From Zygnema cylindricum (Eukaryota; Streptophyta; Zygnematophyceae; Zygnematales; Zygnemataceae): a DNA stretch of 64,000 nt. Where the stretch lies: assembly GCA_037447655.1 (NCBI GenBank), contig JBBHKE010002693.1:172596-236595 (forward strand), in the 5' to 3' direction. Each line of letters begins with the position of its first letter. Positions within the stretch are counted from its first letter, which is position 1. Made by a program: the position numbers and the translations under genes. This document shows, one piece after another, positions 22,801 to 34,369 of the stretch. A model generated the notes under the pieces. That model was given only the letters and a program-made list of their open reading frames with translations. It was not told where the DNA came from and searched no databases.

Positions 22801-23901
22801 CTACGCCATTTTCCCTCTTCAACTCCAAAAAAAAAAGCAAAAGAAGTTCAAAATTAGAAATACAGTCAGAGCCTCACTCACATTTCAACAAATGATGCAA
22901 CTGAATGACTGAACTTGGCCAGGATTTTTACAAGTTAAACTAGTAGAAGGGTTAGCCATACAGCACAGCATAAAAAGGGAACAAAAACATCATAGTGTGG
23001 AAAATGCTAAGAGTCTCTTACCAGTCCAGAAAGGGGTGAGGTACGCGTTTCCATCCGCTGAGGATTTGTGGGAAAAGGCTTAAACACAAAGTTTGACTGT
23101 GCATTATCTTCTGTGGTTCTATCTCTTGATAAATCTGAAGATGCCACTCTTGTTCCTCCCCCGTGAAAAAAGGGGGGCAAAGGAAAGGTTCCGGTAGTAG
23201 GAGACGGCTCCGCCTGCAACACATATAATAAAATGATAAAGAAGGAGAAACTACACATCACAAAACTTAACGGAATCAAACAAACACCGCAATGCACATC
23301 CTTACAGGATTTGCAGCTATGTTACGAGCACTCGAATCAGTCGAACAAAGCCTAACCTAATCCGAGGAAGCAAAAGCGAGGAACTATCACGGCTCTTAAG
23401 ATTAAATCAACATGTTTACCGAAGCACTAAAAGGATAAACGACGGAGGTCTGAAATGTGTAAGGAGGGCCCGAGGAAGGGGAGAGAGAGAAAGAGGAGGA
23501 GAGGGGAAGGAGGGAGAGGGGGGGAGAGGGAGAGGGAGAAGGAAAGGGAGAGGGAGGACCTTTTTCTACAGAAACACGTAAAAACATCGAGATTGATACA
23601 CCTGAGCTACACCTAAAGTACTCACCTGATTCGTAGAAAGCAATACAGGAGAATCCAGCAGTGCGGCTGGAGAAAGTCCTCCGGCAATTTGGAGACACCC
23701 GGTTCGAGCCTGCGGCGTTGCAATGTGCGGCACAGTCTTGAAGCGAGCCGTTCTCTCCGCCAACCGTTTCTCGAAGCTTCCGCTACTGGACATTAGCTTC
23801 AAGGCAGGATAGCCATAGCTCTCAGGACCGCCTTGAAGCGTGCTCTGCGACGCGACGGAGGAACTCAGAGGTGACGAAGAGCCCGGTTGAGGCTCTGACA
23901 T
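19890..23901 (-). CDS. WRKY transcription factor, group I (two WRKY domains), 607 aa
   Basis: Exons 23626-23901, 23022-23213, 22054(or 22053)-22714, 21567-21731, 19890-20418; every junction is GT-AG and keeps phase. N-terminal part has the group I motif [15 protein letters not shown] (as in Ser-Pro phosphorylation clusters of MAPK-regulated WRKYs), followed by [10 protein letters not shown]. First domain: [20 protein letters not shown], then zinc finger C-X4-C...HNH. Second domain: [20 protein letters not shown], split after the PR by the conserved WRKY intron, then [18 protein letters not shown] and EGKHNHDVP. Between them is an acidic Gly/Asp-rich linker ending in NKRR-KLEKR, a likely nuclear signal. 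The C-terminal 110 residues are Glu- and Ser-rich, possibly an activation region. Start ATG 23901 gives the [11 protein letters not shown] terminus. It binds W-boxes (TTGACY), two of which lie just upstream. Confidence 0.96.
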
Positions 23902-24179
23902 GGCTTTAGGAAGAATAAGCTTAGGCAGTTGAAGTTACAAAATGACACGTGGCACAATTGAGAAGGTTCATGGGAGGGAAGAGACAATGTACTACTTTAA
24001 TGCTTTTGTTGTTGTTAACGATGGCTACTGGGTTATGAGGGTTAATCAGAGAGATATAGCGGAAATATGAAAGAAAGAGAAGGCACAATAGGGACAAGAA
24101 TATTGGTTATGACACGTAGACTGTACGGATGACCTGTCCTGTCTTTGAGCTATATGGTTCCGGCGGTCCGCCATGGCCT

Positions 24180-24199
24180 GGTCAAGGGTCGAGAGTCAA
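24180..24199. promoter_or_regulatory. Two W-boxes upstream of the WRKY gene
   Basis: GGTCAA (24180-24185) and AGTCAA (24194-24199) are TTGACC and TTGACT on the gene strand, 14 bp apart and about 280-300 bp upstream of the WRKY ATG. They would allow autoregulation, a known habit of WRKY genes. Binding itself is inference. Confidence 0.5.
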
Positions 24200-24320
24200 C
24201 GGCTCATCATGAAGGAACGACAAATACAATGTCGACGCCAAACTGTGTTTGCAACTTTGCATTCATATTTGATATTTCGCGTTAACCGATATACACAGTT
24301 CTGTCGTGTCTATATTCAGT

Positions 24321-24542
24321 AAACCGTGTATCATCACTATTAGGGTAAATATTTTTTCGCCACTTAAAACATATTTACTCCGTACACACTTGTTGGATAT
24401 CCAATTTGAGACCGCCAATCGAAAGCTGAGTATTTTACCTTTCAATCGCAACCGTCAGATCCAAAATCGGACAGGTGTGTAAGGAGAAAAGATGTTATAA
24501 AGAGACGAAAAAAACATTAACGCATCGCGATACATGGTGTAT
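24321..24542. mobile_element. Hairpin MITE
   Basis: Outer ends ACCGTGTATCATCACTATTAG and CATCGCGATACATGGTGT. Inner arms CGCCACTTAAAACATATTTA with CTCCGTACACACTTGTTGG, against GGACAGGTGTGTAAGGAGAA with AAGATGTTATAAAGAGACG. Same family as 18187-18387. Confidence 0.75.
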
Positions 24543-25132
24543 TAAACTTGCATTTATCAGTATGCCGATAATCGCAGTATACTGATGTGGATATCGCGAT
24601 ATCACCAATATGCGACTATGGTCAAAAAGTGATCATGACGCCTTCGGAAATGATGCAGTAAATTCCTTTTATGTTTCCGTACCTGAAGTCGTCTTAAGAC
24701 CTCTTTACACAAAGGACGCGCTCTGTCAAACGTTTCTGTAGACTAGAAAGTACACTTCGTTAAGCTACCCGACAACTCGCGTGGACTAGCCAGTCGGCCT
24801 CATGCATAAAGTTTTGAAACAGTGGGCAGAATTCCAAACAGAAGTTAATGTAGAAAAGGGTAGAAAACGACGTACGGTAGGAGTCACGTTTGCCACGAAT
24901 CACGTAGACACACACCGGCGATACGGCACTTAACGGCAAACTCTTTCTTGCAGTGAATAACAAAATTCTATTAATCGGCTGTTTTGTTTGAGAAGGAAAA
25001 GTACTCGCGAGTACGTTAACTTTTAAAGCTAACTAAGGGCTATCCGTCACAATGCACATATGGCTTCCGCACCGTCCGATCAATCGTAAAAGAGGGGGGT
25101 TGGTTATTTACGGGTAGATCACCCATTCGCTG
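24543..25132. other. Region where the rest of cyclin C would be expected; none found
   Basis: Searched on the minus strand for cyclin-box sequence (for example RQRVVATA-like); nothing resembles it. Mixed non-repetitive sequence. Confidence 0.5.
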
Positions 25133-25280
<148 letters not shown>

Positions 25281-25413
25281 GGGGAGGGGCCTTCATTTCT
25301 TTTCCTTCTCTCCTTCCTTCACGTTTTTTTTTTATCCCTCTAATCAAGTAACAAAAAAAAAGAGAAACAATCGAGGGAGAAACCGAAACAAAAAGGGCAA
25401 TATTAAAACTTAC

Positions 25414-25620
25414 TTAAAGCGCAATGGTTTTTTAAAATTTTGGTGTCTTCCACCGTCAACCCGAGCTCTCGGTCAGCCGGCAAAACTTTTGCGATGTCTT
25501 CCACATCAAGGAGTTTTTTGCTGGTAAAAGGGAGAGGAGAGGGAGGGAGGGGAGAGGGGGAGGGAGGGAAGGGAGAGGGGGAGGGAGGGATGAGGAGAGG
25601 AGGGGAAGAGGGAGAGAGGA

Positions 25621-25652
<32 letters not shown>

Positions 25653-26218
25653 AGAGAAGAGAGAGAGAAGAGAAGAGAGAGAGAGAAAGGAAGAAAAAGA
25701 ATTGAAGGTTCCACTTTTGTAGGATTTCTATGTTATCTGTCGTATTTTTTTGTTGGATCACTATTTTTGGTACACTAAAAAAACAGCCTTTAGTGGACTC
25801 TCGAGACTCACAAACTGAAAATTGTTTCTCTTTCGACCTACAAAGGACTGTTTTGGACTGATATGCGCAGTAATTTGATGTTAAAAAAAAAGAAGCAAAA
25901 AAGCAGATAACCAGGAAGACCAGGAAGAGTAATGAGACCTATGATTTTTTTTCCTTCCAAAATTTCCTTGAAAGATTTCCTCCAAATAATTTCTTAAAAA
26001 AATCTTGAATCCATATATTTTTTGTGTCTAAAAAGTGGAAAGAATTTGGAGTCAAAGAAAAATAAAGAACCAAAAAAATTCAAACAAAAAAAAACAAGTA
26101 GACCTTAAAAAACCCTAAAAAAAAACCCTAACATAACCCTAAAAAAAAAAAAAAACAAAGAAAACAGGGAAGAAAGTAGGTTATACCTATGCGAAGAGGT
26201 CCAGAAATTGGCTGCCAT
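25414..26218 (-). CDS. CYCC: Cyclin C (Mediator kinase module), first two exons only
   Basis: Exon 1, 26187-26218, encodes MAANFWTSSH, the invariant start of plant and animal cyclin C. Exon 2, 25414-25520, continues in phase with KKLLDVEDIA, then ADRELGLTVEDTKILKNH. This aligns with the helix before the cyclin box in known cyclin C proteins, where the order is LLDPEDVD then DKEKGITLEDFKLIK. Cyclin C pairs with CDK8 in the Mediator kinase module. The next exon (cyclin box) is absent from the 5 kb down to the WRKY gene, and a GA repeat with a 10-N gap lies 150 bp further on. Either the rest is missing from the assembly or the gene is truncated. Intron 1 has a long CT tract on the coding strand before its acceptor. 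Confidence 0.85.
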
Positions 26219-26330
26219 TGCTGCACTTTTCAGAAATTAGGGTTTCAGTCTCTCCGTGTCTCTTTCAGAATTTTAGGGCATTCTAGGGTTTCTGTTTCTG
26301 ACCTTAGAAAATGGTGTAACCTTTGGTTCG
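26219..26330 (-). promoter_or_regulatory. Cyclin C leader with telo-box motifs
   Basis: TTAGGGTTT (26239-26247) and TAGGGTTTC (26284-26292) just upstream of the ATG are inverted telo-boxes (AAACCCTAA), common in leaders of plant housekeeping and cell-cycle genes. More copies (CCCTAA) lie inside intron 1 near 26108-26145. Confidence 0.45.
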
Positions 26331-26404
26331 GCATTTAGGTTTACAAAACTAATGGTTCAATAATGATTAGGGTTCGAAAGAGGAAATTCGAAGACGAAAG
26401 CTCG

Positions 26405-26500
26405 AAAAAAAAAAAACGCTCAAGAAAAAAAAACGCTCGAGAAAAAAAACTCTCGAGTAAAAAAACGCTCGAGTAAAAAAAACGCTCGAGAAAAAAAACG
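26405..26500 (+). repeat. Short repeat AAAAAACGCTCGAG
   Basis: Five or six imperfect 16-17-bp units made of an A-run followed by CGCTCGAG or CTCTCGAG, upstream of cyclin C. Confidence 0.75.
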
Positions 26501-26812
26501 TTAAACTGAGATTTTACATAAGGGCTCTAAACCTAGGGTTTCGTTTTTTAGTTCTAAGGGTTCAGAGTGCTTTAGTTCTTAACCCGAGGCTATGATTAGT
26601 TGATTACAGAGTTAATATACTAGGAAAAGTACACGTCTAGAACCGTACATACGAACCGTACAATAGTACTTAGACATTATCATGAACAGGACACGGTCCA
26701 TGCGCGTGTAACGGGCATTGATTTACTAGTGCTAGGAAAAGAACGTCAGGATTCTTAAAACACGTAGGGAAAACAAGGATGTAGGAAAAAAATAAAAAAT
26801 GCAGTAAAATTA

Positions 26813-27014
26813 GGTCAAGTAGACCTAACCCTAAAAGTCCCGCAATCAGATTACAGCCCGCATTCAGATTACGATTTTGGACGAAGGTTGGGATGTTGTA
26901 CAATATTGAGCCAAGATGCCGTACTGTGGACAAGATACGACAAGATAGGTCAAGATAGGTCAAGGTAGGTCAAGTTAGGTCAAAATCAGAAAAGGACGGG
27001 TCAGAACAGGTCAA
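26813..27014. promoter_or_regulatory. Cluster of six W-boxes
   Basis: GGTCAA (TTGACC on the minus strand) at 26813, 26948, 26958, 26968, 26978 and 27009. The middle four form a 10-bp tandem (CAAGATAGGT-type units). They sit in the divergent intergenic region between cyclin C (about 0.7 kb upstream of its ATG) and the DUF760 gene (about 1.2 kb upstream). Candidate WRKY target region; binding is inference. Confidence 0.5.
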
Positions 27015-27524
27015 GATACATTCAAAACTGGTCCTGATGTCAGTTAGGGGTCGTCAAGGGAGGTCAGATATTGTCAATTACTGGGACATAAAGACAAATT
27101 GAAATCAAACACGGTCGTAGATTCGCTGATTTGTAGATCGATTGATACCAGATTTTTCCACGTCATCACGGTCCTTGCACCGACCATCCAGCGCCAGCTT
27201 GTCGCACGTGTGCCGGTCCGAAGACCGGAAGTCGAAATGCATCCCTTCTTTGTACGACGAGCATTTTTCGCAGTTCATTAAAGTAAATTATAGAACTATA
27301 CTGAGGCTGTTCGAACATTACGCTCCGTATCCCACTACTGTACATTCGGAGACAACAGTTATGTACAAATGGAAAAGTACGAATAGTAGACATTCTGTAC
27401 TGTACAGTTTTATATCCAACGAACAAAAACTCAAAAAGTGTGGACATTGAGTGCGGCTTTTCTCTGCACGATTTTCGGACTACGCACTGAATTTCCGCAC
27501 ATTTTGTTCATTAGCTTTGTATGG

Positions 27525-27742
27525 TACACCGTGTGTATCGCTATTAGTGTTAACATTTTTATTGCCAGTTAAAACATCTTTTCTCCGTACATATTTGCCC
27601 GATTTTCAATTCGAGACCGCCGATCGGAAGCTAAGAATCTTACCTTTCAATCGCAACCGTCAGATCCACAATCGGACAAGTGTGTACGGAGAAAAGATGT
27701 TTTAAGAGTAAAAAAACATTAACACTAATAGCGATACATACT
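27525..27742. mobile_element. Hairpin MITE
   Basis: Outer ends TACACCGTGTGTATCGCTATT and ACACTAATAGCGATACATA. Inner arms AAAACATCTTTTCTCCGTAC, against GTACGGAGAAAAGATGTTTT. One of the best preserved copies of the family; it sits in the promoter region of the DUF760 gene. Confidence 0.82.
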
Positions 27743-27974
27743 TACCCATGCGGAGGACAAGTTTCCATGACTCGTATCCTCAATCGCAATCAGGCGAAGT
27801 GCCATGTTTATAAGCTCGCCACGTGTGACAATGTGGCTTCCCCTTCTTGCTGCGAGTGAATGACGGTGGCGTGTCTACCTTCATGGCTGTCTCTTGTTTT
27901 CATCTCACCCTGAGCCCTGATTCTCGTTACAGTCTTTATCAGAATCTACTATATTTCTAATCTTAATTTTTCCA

Positions 27975-28190
27975 CAAACCCTAACCCTAAGTCACTCTGA
28001 ACCTTTCTTGTAAAACTTTGGTTTTAACCTTCAAATTTATGTCTTTACACCATTTCCTGCGCACATTCTTATTACTGCCAGTATTATTATTATTACGCTG
28101 ACCAATTAGGCAGACTTATTCTGATACTAAACCTAACCCTAACCTAATAATAACCCTATTATCAACCCTAATTATCACCTGCTCTCAGGC
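27975..28190 (+). promoter_or_regulatory. Leader of the DUF760 gene with telo-like repeats
   Basis: AAACCCTAACCCTAA at 27976-27990 and further CCTAACCCTAACC (about 28132-28145), CAACCCTAATT (28165-28175). TCTCAG directly before GCATGG (28190) looks like a splice acceptor, so a 5' UTR intron is possible. Confidence 0.45.
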
Positions 28191-31182
28191 ATGGCAACTG
28201 TTATCCTCAAAAGTATCAGTCAGAGCGTCTCCATCCAATCTGCTTTTCACAGCCATGACTATCATAGTCTCAGGAAAACTGCTCTCCCCTTTGTCCTCAG
28301 GACAGATGTGAGAGAGACAGGGAAAATGCAGCCACGGAGGAGAACAGGAGGGACACGCGTTACTAAAGCAGCAGTGGCAGATGGAGCGACAGGGGGAGGA
28401 GGAGAAGGAGGAAGGGCTGAAGATGGGCACAAGGTCTCTGTCTTTGTCTCTGTCTCCCTTTCTCCTTCTCTCCCTCTCAGGACCTTTCATTTTTTTTCCT
28501 CCTTTCTTTTCTCCTTCCCTTCTGTCTTTCCCTCATCTGACACGTGTTAGGGGGGGGAGAGGAAGCAGAAGACATCATCACGTCGCGAGATTCTTATGGA
28601 GTATGTGCTCAGTGTGCAGCCGGAGTTCATGGAAAAGTTCCTTAAGAGGGCGCCTGATCAGGTTAATTTTTTCCCTCTTTCTTCTCCTCTCCCTCTTTCT
28701 CTCCTTCTCCCTCTCCCTTTCCCTCTCCCTTTCCCTCTCCCTTTCCATCTCCCTTTCCCTCTCCCTCTCTTTCGCCTTTGTTAACTATTATGGATAACCA
28801 TTCAATGATTTTATTTGTACAATCCATTCATAAACCCCGATAGAAATAAAAATAAATTCTAGATGGATACCAATTCCTATCATTACCACCAATTTTATGA
28901 GTGTTTCGTCATCATCCAGTGTGGTTTATGGTCGAATTCCTAATGCTTGAGAAAGATCTTTGCACTTTTTTTAGTATGTTTCACAGATTGCATTGTGTGA
29001 TTCTTGTTTGAAACACTTTGTCCATTATATGTTGTGCTCAACAAGTACATTTTATATGGTAACTATAGTAATAGTAATTGCTAAACCCTGGTAACACGCA
29101 GAATAGCATTAACCGCATAATTAGAGTTATTCAATATGATTCGAGTGGGTATTTTTTTGATCCAAAATCATAAATGAGTGTTGTTATTAGTTAAGTGGCC
29201 CAAAATGAGCCACGTTGCAATACACAGTTCAGCGTTGTTACTTCTGTTAAAGTGTGAACACTAATACTTCGCTAACTCTAATAACGATCAACGGTGTAGT
29301 GTAGAGCAGTATTTAGATGTGATGAATGCACATGATTTAGTGTGTATACTTTGTGCACACGTCTCACCTGATATTGAGTACACCGTGAATCGCTATTAGC
29401 GTTCATAACGCTATTTCGGCGCCCCCAAATTTTGACCAAAATTCTCAAATAGAATTATTAATTCTATTTTGGAAAACCCCAAATTCCCAATTAGAGTCAA
29501 TGATTTCCTTGAAAATTCCCAAATTCCCAATTAGCGTTAATAACGCTAATTGTTTTTTAACCCTATTTTTTTTTTAACCCTAATTATTTTATAATGCTAA
29601 TATTGATTCACGGTGTAGTCTGAACCGGCACTGTTTTCACATTTACAATAATAGTGGTGAAAATGTGGTGTGACATCGTAAATACATCTTGAGTATAAAT
29701 GGAAAATCAGAGGACAAATAACTCTCTTTTTTGGGGGATATTACTCTCAATCTAGCCACTTAGTGTTTTCCAACGTGGCTTCTTAAGTCCAATGTTCCTG
29801 GACACTACACCGCTCATTGTTATTAGTGTTAACGAAAAATTAGTGTAAATGCGAAACTATAATTAATAATACTAATTTAGTGCAAGGTGACGTGGCGGAT
29901 TTTGATCCACTTCCTTAAATAATGTTGTTAACTCTATTTTGTGATTTTTGTCCAAAAAAAGTCGCGACAGAATTAGTGTATTAACACTAATAACGATGGT
30001 GGTGTACATCTGGCAATTTTGAAATTTAATGTGTGGAGCACAAAGTGTCTAAACGACTTTTTTCGCACAAAAAATTAATGTGATGTATATCAAATTGTGA
30101 AACCCACTATATTCATCATCCATGGTGGACGGTGTAGCTCAACTAGTTTTTGATGTGAATGATGTAGGTGGTGGAAGCCATGCGACAAACTGTCACAAAC
30201 ATGCTGGGGACATTGCCGCCGCAATTTTTCGAGGTCACCATAACAACGGTGAGAAATGTTGCCAAAAAGAGTGGGAGGGGAAGGGAGGGAGGGAGAGGGA
30301 GATAAGAGGGAGCGAGGTGGAAGAGTGTAAGAGGGAAAATTGTGTTGGAGAGAGGTGATAGGGGAAAGAGGGAGGGAAAAAGAGAGATGAACCAAAATTC
30401 ATTCAAGATTATGCAGGTAATTGAAAAGCGAGTTGAGAAATAAAAAAGAGGGAAAATGAAAAGAGCTGGAGACATGTCTCTTTTTAATGTTTTTTTAATG
30501 TTGCTTATTCGGCTTGAACAAAAATGAAGTGAAGTGAACAAAAGAGAGAGAAAAAAAAAGAAACACAAAGCCAGATCATGAACGATTCCCTTGATTCATC
30601 TTCCTAGTAAAAATCAAATGCTATGTGTCATTCTTTCATTGGCTTTATCGATTGTCTTCACAGGTGGGAGAGAATCTGGCCCAGTTGATGTACAGTGTCA
30701 TGATGACGGGGTACATGTTCCGTAATGCTCAGTTCCGTTTGGAGCTACAGCATTCCATGGACCTCTCAGCCTCTTCCTCCTCTCTCCCAGTAGGACCCCT
30801 GAATGCCTGGCAGAGTGAGAGCCTCTCAGACTCTGCAACGTGGGGTGCTTAGAGATTGCCACATGGCAGTATTGTTCTGGTCATTAAAGTCATATTTCTA
30901 AAGTTGATGACATTAAAAAACACCAGGTCGTATTGTACATTTGAATTCTGGTCATGAAAGTCATTGTTTAAACGCGATCTTGTAAATTAACCTTCCTAAA
31001 GTGTCGTCGCATCATACATTTTAGTTCTGAATTTCACTGATTAAGATGAGGCTACATTACATCTATTACATGTTATATCACATGTTTTAAGTAAAGTGCA
31101 GTACGACTAATGTGAATAAAATTTGAATTTTAATATGGTTGGATATCTTTCTCATACGGTCTTTTGCTAAAATATCCCTTGT

Positions 31183-31229
<47 letters not shown>

Positions 31230-32132
31230 TCTCTCTCGGAATAGAGATCGGTGTTAACTGGGATTTAAAATTTTGCAGACAGACTCTGAGTACGAAAGGG
31301 GAGTACAGACGAGTCGAGTCCAGGGAGAGGTGCTGAGGTGGCACAAGCTGAGTGGTCCAGAGGCTATAGATGCTGCTTCTTACATTGAAGTGCTAGAAGC
31401 TGAAATAGATGAGCTACAGACACAGCTGGAAGCTTCCAGGAAGCTGGCTCACGGACGAAATCCTCTTTTGGAGTATCTGAAGACTCTACAACCGCAAAAT
31501 CTTCAGGTGGGAACTGTTTTTCTCCGGGGACTTCAGAGTTAGATTTAAAGCGTAGACCTGTCTTTTGGAAGTTCCTGCAATAACTCTCTCTCTCTCTCCC
31601 TCTCTCTCCCTCTCTCTCCCTCTCTCTCCCTCTCTCTCCCTCTCTCTCTCTCCCTCTCTCTCTCCCTCTCTTCTCTCTCCTGTCTTTTTCCCGCCAACTT
31701 CCTGTTTCGTTAATCTCATGTCTTTTTTTCTGGGGGACATTTGGTACTGTGAAGCGAATGAAGAATTTAGCTGACATGTTAAGTTCTGAGAACTTAAGCT
31801 TGCTTTACCATTGGCTGTAATTACAGATGATATACAACAATTTTAAGTTACCAGTTGAGCTGATTGAAACCATATTTAGTGTGTTCACAGGAACTGACAG
31901 CCAGTGCTGGAGAGGATGCGTTGGAAGCGATGAACACCTTCATTCAGAGACTACTGGGAGTGACTGATGCATTGGAACTAAAGGTGAGGAAATGATATGT
32001 TTTTTTTGACAGCATTTTTTAGTATTCAGAAATGACACAGATTCTTCAGGTATGTTCTGTTCTGTTATATTTCGTTTCCGTTCTGTTCTGTTGTGTTTTC
32101 TTTCTGTCCCCTTTTCTCTTCTGTTATATTCA

Positions 32133-32195
<63 letters not shown>

Positions 32196-32390
32196 TCCCA
32201 TGTTTATCTCACCTTCCACTCTATTCTGCAGACGGCCTCATCCGACACTACAGCCGCAGAACTCGCCAAGCTTCTCTATTGGCTCATGGTGGTCGGTTAC
32301 AGCATACGGAATATTGAGGTCCGTTATGACATGGATCGCGTCCTCGGTTCCGCTGCAAGACTGGCTGAACTTCCTGCTGGAGAGTTATAA
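28191..32390 (+). CDS. Plastid DUF760 protein (UV-B-induced At3g17800 type), 340 aa
   Basis: Seven exons, all phase 0: 28191-28433, 28569-28661, 30168-30248, 30664-30789, 31279-31506, 31891-31983, 32232-32390. N-terminal 80 residues are Ser/Arg-rich without acidic residues at the start, consistent with a plastid transit peptide. First DUF760 repeat: LMEYVLSVQPEFMEKFLKRA, VVEAMRQTVTNMLGTLPPQF, then ENLAQLMYSVMMTGYMFRNA. A middle helical stretch (AASYIEVLEAEIDELQTQLE) follows. Second repeat: NPLLEYLKTLQPQNLQELTA, then LAKLLYWLMVVGYSIRNIEV. The order and length fit the Arabidopsis family, whose biochemical function is not known; one member is UV-B induced. The exon 4 donor (CCA|GTAGGA at 30789) is chosen because it alone keeps phase; a read-through frame to 30852 is a shadow. 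Intron 2 holds two MITEs. Confidence 0.92.
29379..29617. mobile_element. MITE, TACACCGTGAATCG family (intron 2 of the DUF760 gene)
   Basis: 239 bp, ends TACACCGTGAATCGCTATTAG and ATGCTAATATTGATTCACGG(TGTA). Internal CGCCCCCAAATTTTGACC matches the copies at 4681 and 8084. No coding. Confidence 0.85.
29806..30006. mobile_element. MITE, diverged (intron 2 of the DUF760 gene)
   Basis: 201 bp, ends TACACCGCTCATTGTTATTAG and TTAACACTAATAACGATGGTG(GTGTA). Internal GGTGACGTGGCGGATTTTGA. A relative of the family at 29379. Confidence 0.75.
31185..31238 (+). repeat. CT microsatellite in intron 4, near the acceptor
   Basis: (TC)n ending 40 bp before the exon 5 acceptor of the DUF760 gene. It may serve as, or have grown from, the polypyrimidine tract. 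Confidence 0.9.
31584..31680 (+). repeat. CTCTCTCCC microsatellite in intron 5
   Basis: Interrupted CT repeat in the 5' part of intron 5 of the DUF760 gene. Confidence 0.9.
32138..32192 (+). repeat. CT microsatellite in intron 6, near the acceptor
   Basis: Pure (TC)n about 40 bp before the acceptor of the last exon of the DUF760 gene. Confidence 0.92.
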
Positions 32391-34015
32391 CAAAAAGAAT
32401 GGAGGGAAGAGAGAGGGATAAGGAGGTACGACAGAGGGATATGGGAGGTTTTTTTGTGATGGTATATGTAAGATGATAGTTAATCTCCAGAGTTGTAATG
32501 AAAAGAGTGCAGGAAGGGAGAATTAGAGGGATACGGAAGGTTTTTTTATGTTTATACGCTGGTATTAAAGGAACGGGTTAGGTTTGTTTAGTGTTATTTT
32601 ATCGGTTTTGAAGGCAAGGGTGGAGGTGGAAATAGTGCGAAGAGGAAAATGAAGTTTTCCATGAGTTTGCCGATTAGTAAGATCCATCGTTTTTGTATAT
32701 TTCGGTTGGATATTAAAAGATTTTTTTTTTCCTCAAATGACGAGGTGCCATTATCATTCTGGTTTCATTTTAACAGTTTGTTTGACCGAGGAATCTTTAT
32801 CGTTATCGTTATTCTTGTCTTCTAGGGTTGCTATACTTTTTTAGTGGATGTAATTGCTGTGTTCCATTGATTGTACTTGATGCACCTATGGAGACTATCA
32901 TTTTAGCTTGAAGATTTGGTTCTCCAAGATTTGATTCTTAGCAACCGAGTGTTATTTATTTCAAATGATTGGGCTCGATTCTCCTTGGAGGATTTATTGC
33001 AGTTATGGAACAATGAATGTTCCTCTTGTTTTTGTCCGATATTTATTAAGAACATGCTGCGATCTGATTCAAATTCTATTCATTTGATATTCTGTTAGTG
33101 TAGGTTTTTGGCCTTGCCTGGACAAGTAAAAAAGTTCATAAATCTTGTATAAACCACATTTGCCTGTTTTGGAGACAATTTGTATGAGCATTAATTTATG
33201 ACTTTTATATACATATACATATACTTAAACATATGATTTGAGCTGTTTCGCATTTGTCTTATCTTTATTAACAGCTGTTTTTATGTTAATGCAATTCTTA
33301 ATGATCTGTACGCCCCCATTGGATTCGATATTGGTTTCGTTTAATAACCTCCTAGTGGAGCTGTATTAGCAGGGATTTCAGTATACGATGCTATGCAGTT
33401 TTTAGTTCCAGATGTACATACAATTCGTATGGGTTTAGCTTCCAGATCATGACTGTATCGACAGTTTTATTAACATTCATTCTATTCTGCTGATTTTCTT
33501 TTCTCTTGGATTTCATTACTTTTCTACTGAATAGGAGTCAGAATAGCAAGAAAAATAGCACGAACAGCATAACCAAAGGCTCGTTTGGCAAATACCACCC
33601 TTCCCCTTGATGGTTGAAAGTGTAATTCAACCCAAGCTTTTGCTTTTACTGTCTTCAGCTATTAATTCACACTCGTCCACAAAACATACCATATTTTCCA
33701 AATTTGTGTGTTTGGTGGTGAATAGTATAAGGCTTACTTCACACGTCCAATTAACTCTCCGTTCGGTAAACGTCTTTCAGCCCAACTACGAGTCTGTTCC
33801 GAAGATGCCAGCCAATTTGTCTCCTACTTGAACCTTTCTTTCTTGCAATATATAAACATGAATTGCATTTCTGTGTCCTAGTAGATGATTATCATGTGTG
33901 ATGACCACATAGCTTTCTGTTTAGCTTTGGTTTTGGGTTAGCTTTGGCTCAACTTTCTGTTTTAACCTTTGAAAAGAGGGAAATCTCAGAAAAGTATCCT
34001 TTTTTTGTGTTCCCA
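32391..34015. other. 3' flank of the DUF760 gene, no gene seen
   Basis: 3' UTR at first, then AT-rich sequence without a supported ORF, RNA gene or repeat. Confidence 0.5.
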
Positions 34016-34140
34016 TCGCTCTATTTGTTTTTTATTGTAGTTTTTCAGTTTTGGCCATGACACCCCTTTTGTACCCCCGGACTCAGATGGGTTACCATCG
34101 TGCTTTTTAATTTATCATGCCCCCTCCTGAAATTCAAGAG
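34016..34140 (+). mobile_element. 5'-truncated LINE 3' tail
   Basis: About 125 bp matching the 3' end of the LINE copies at 44.8-55.3 kb: CATCGCTCTATTTGTTTT, CAGTTTTGGCCATGACACCC, GACTCAGATGGGTTACCATC, GTGCTTTTTAATTTATC. The closest match is copy C (55150-55255). Confidence 0.85.
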
Positions 34141-34369
34141 AAGGAAAGGTCCGACAAACCTTAACGATGTGAGTTGATTCATAATGTCACATAATGAGGT
34201 GGGTACAGTTGATAAATACACAGCTGTACTAAACATAAATAAACCTAACAAACACTAATTCACGTCGCTTTTCTCACTTGAGAAGCCAGGGTCGTGAAAC
34301 GAAACGATATTACCGTGCCCTTAACACTGTCTATCGGTGTTAATTACTAGAGTGGATTGTACTAATCAG

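Noticed and set aside
30625-30852. 75-aa frame ending SESLSDSATWGA as the true end of an exon or gene
   Set aside because: A donor at 30789 keeps phase with the next exon, which continues the DUF760 family sequence; the rest is intron read-through.
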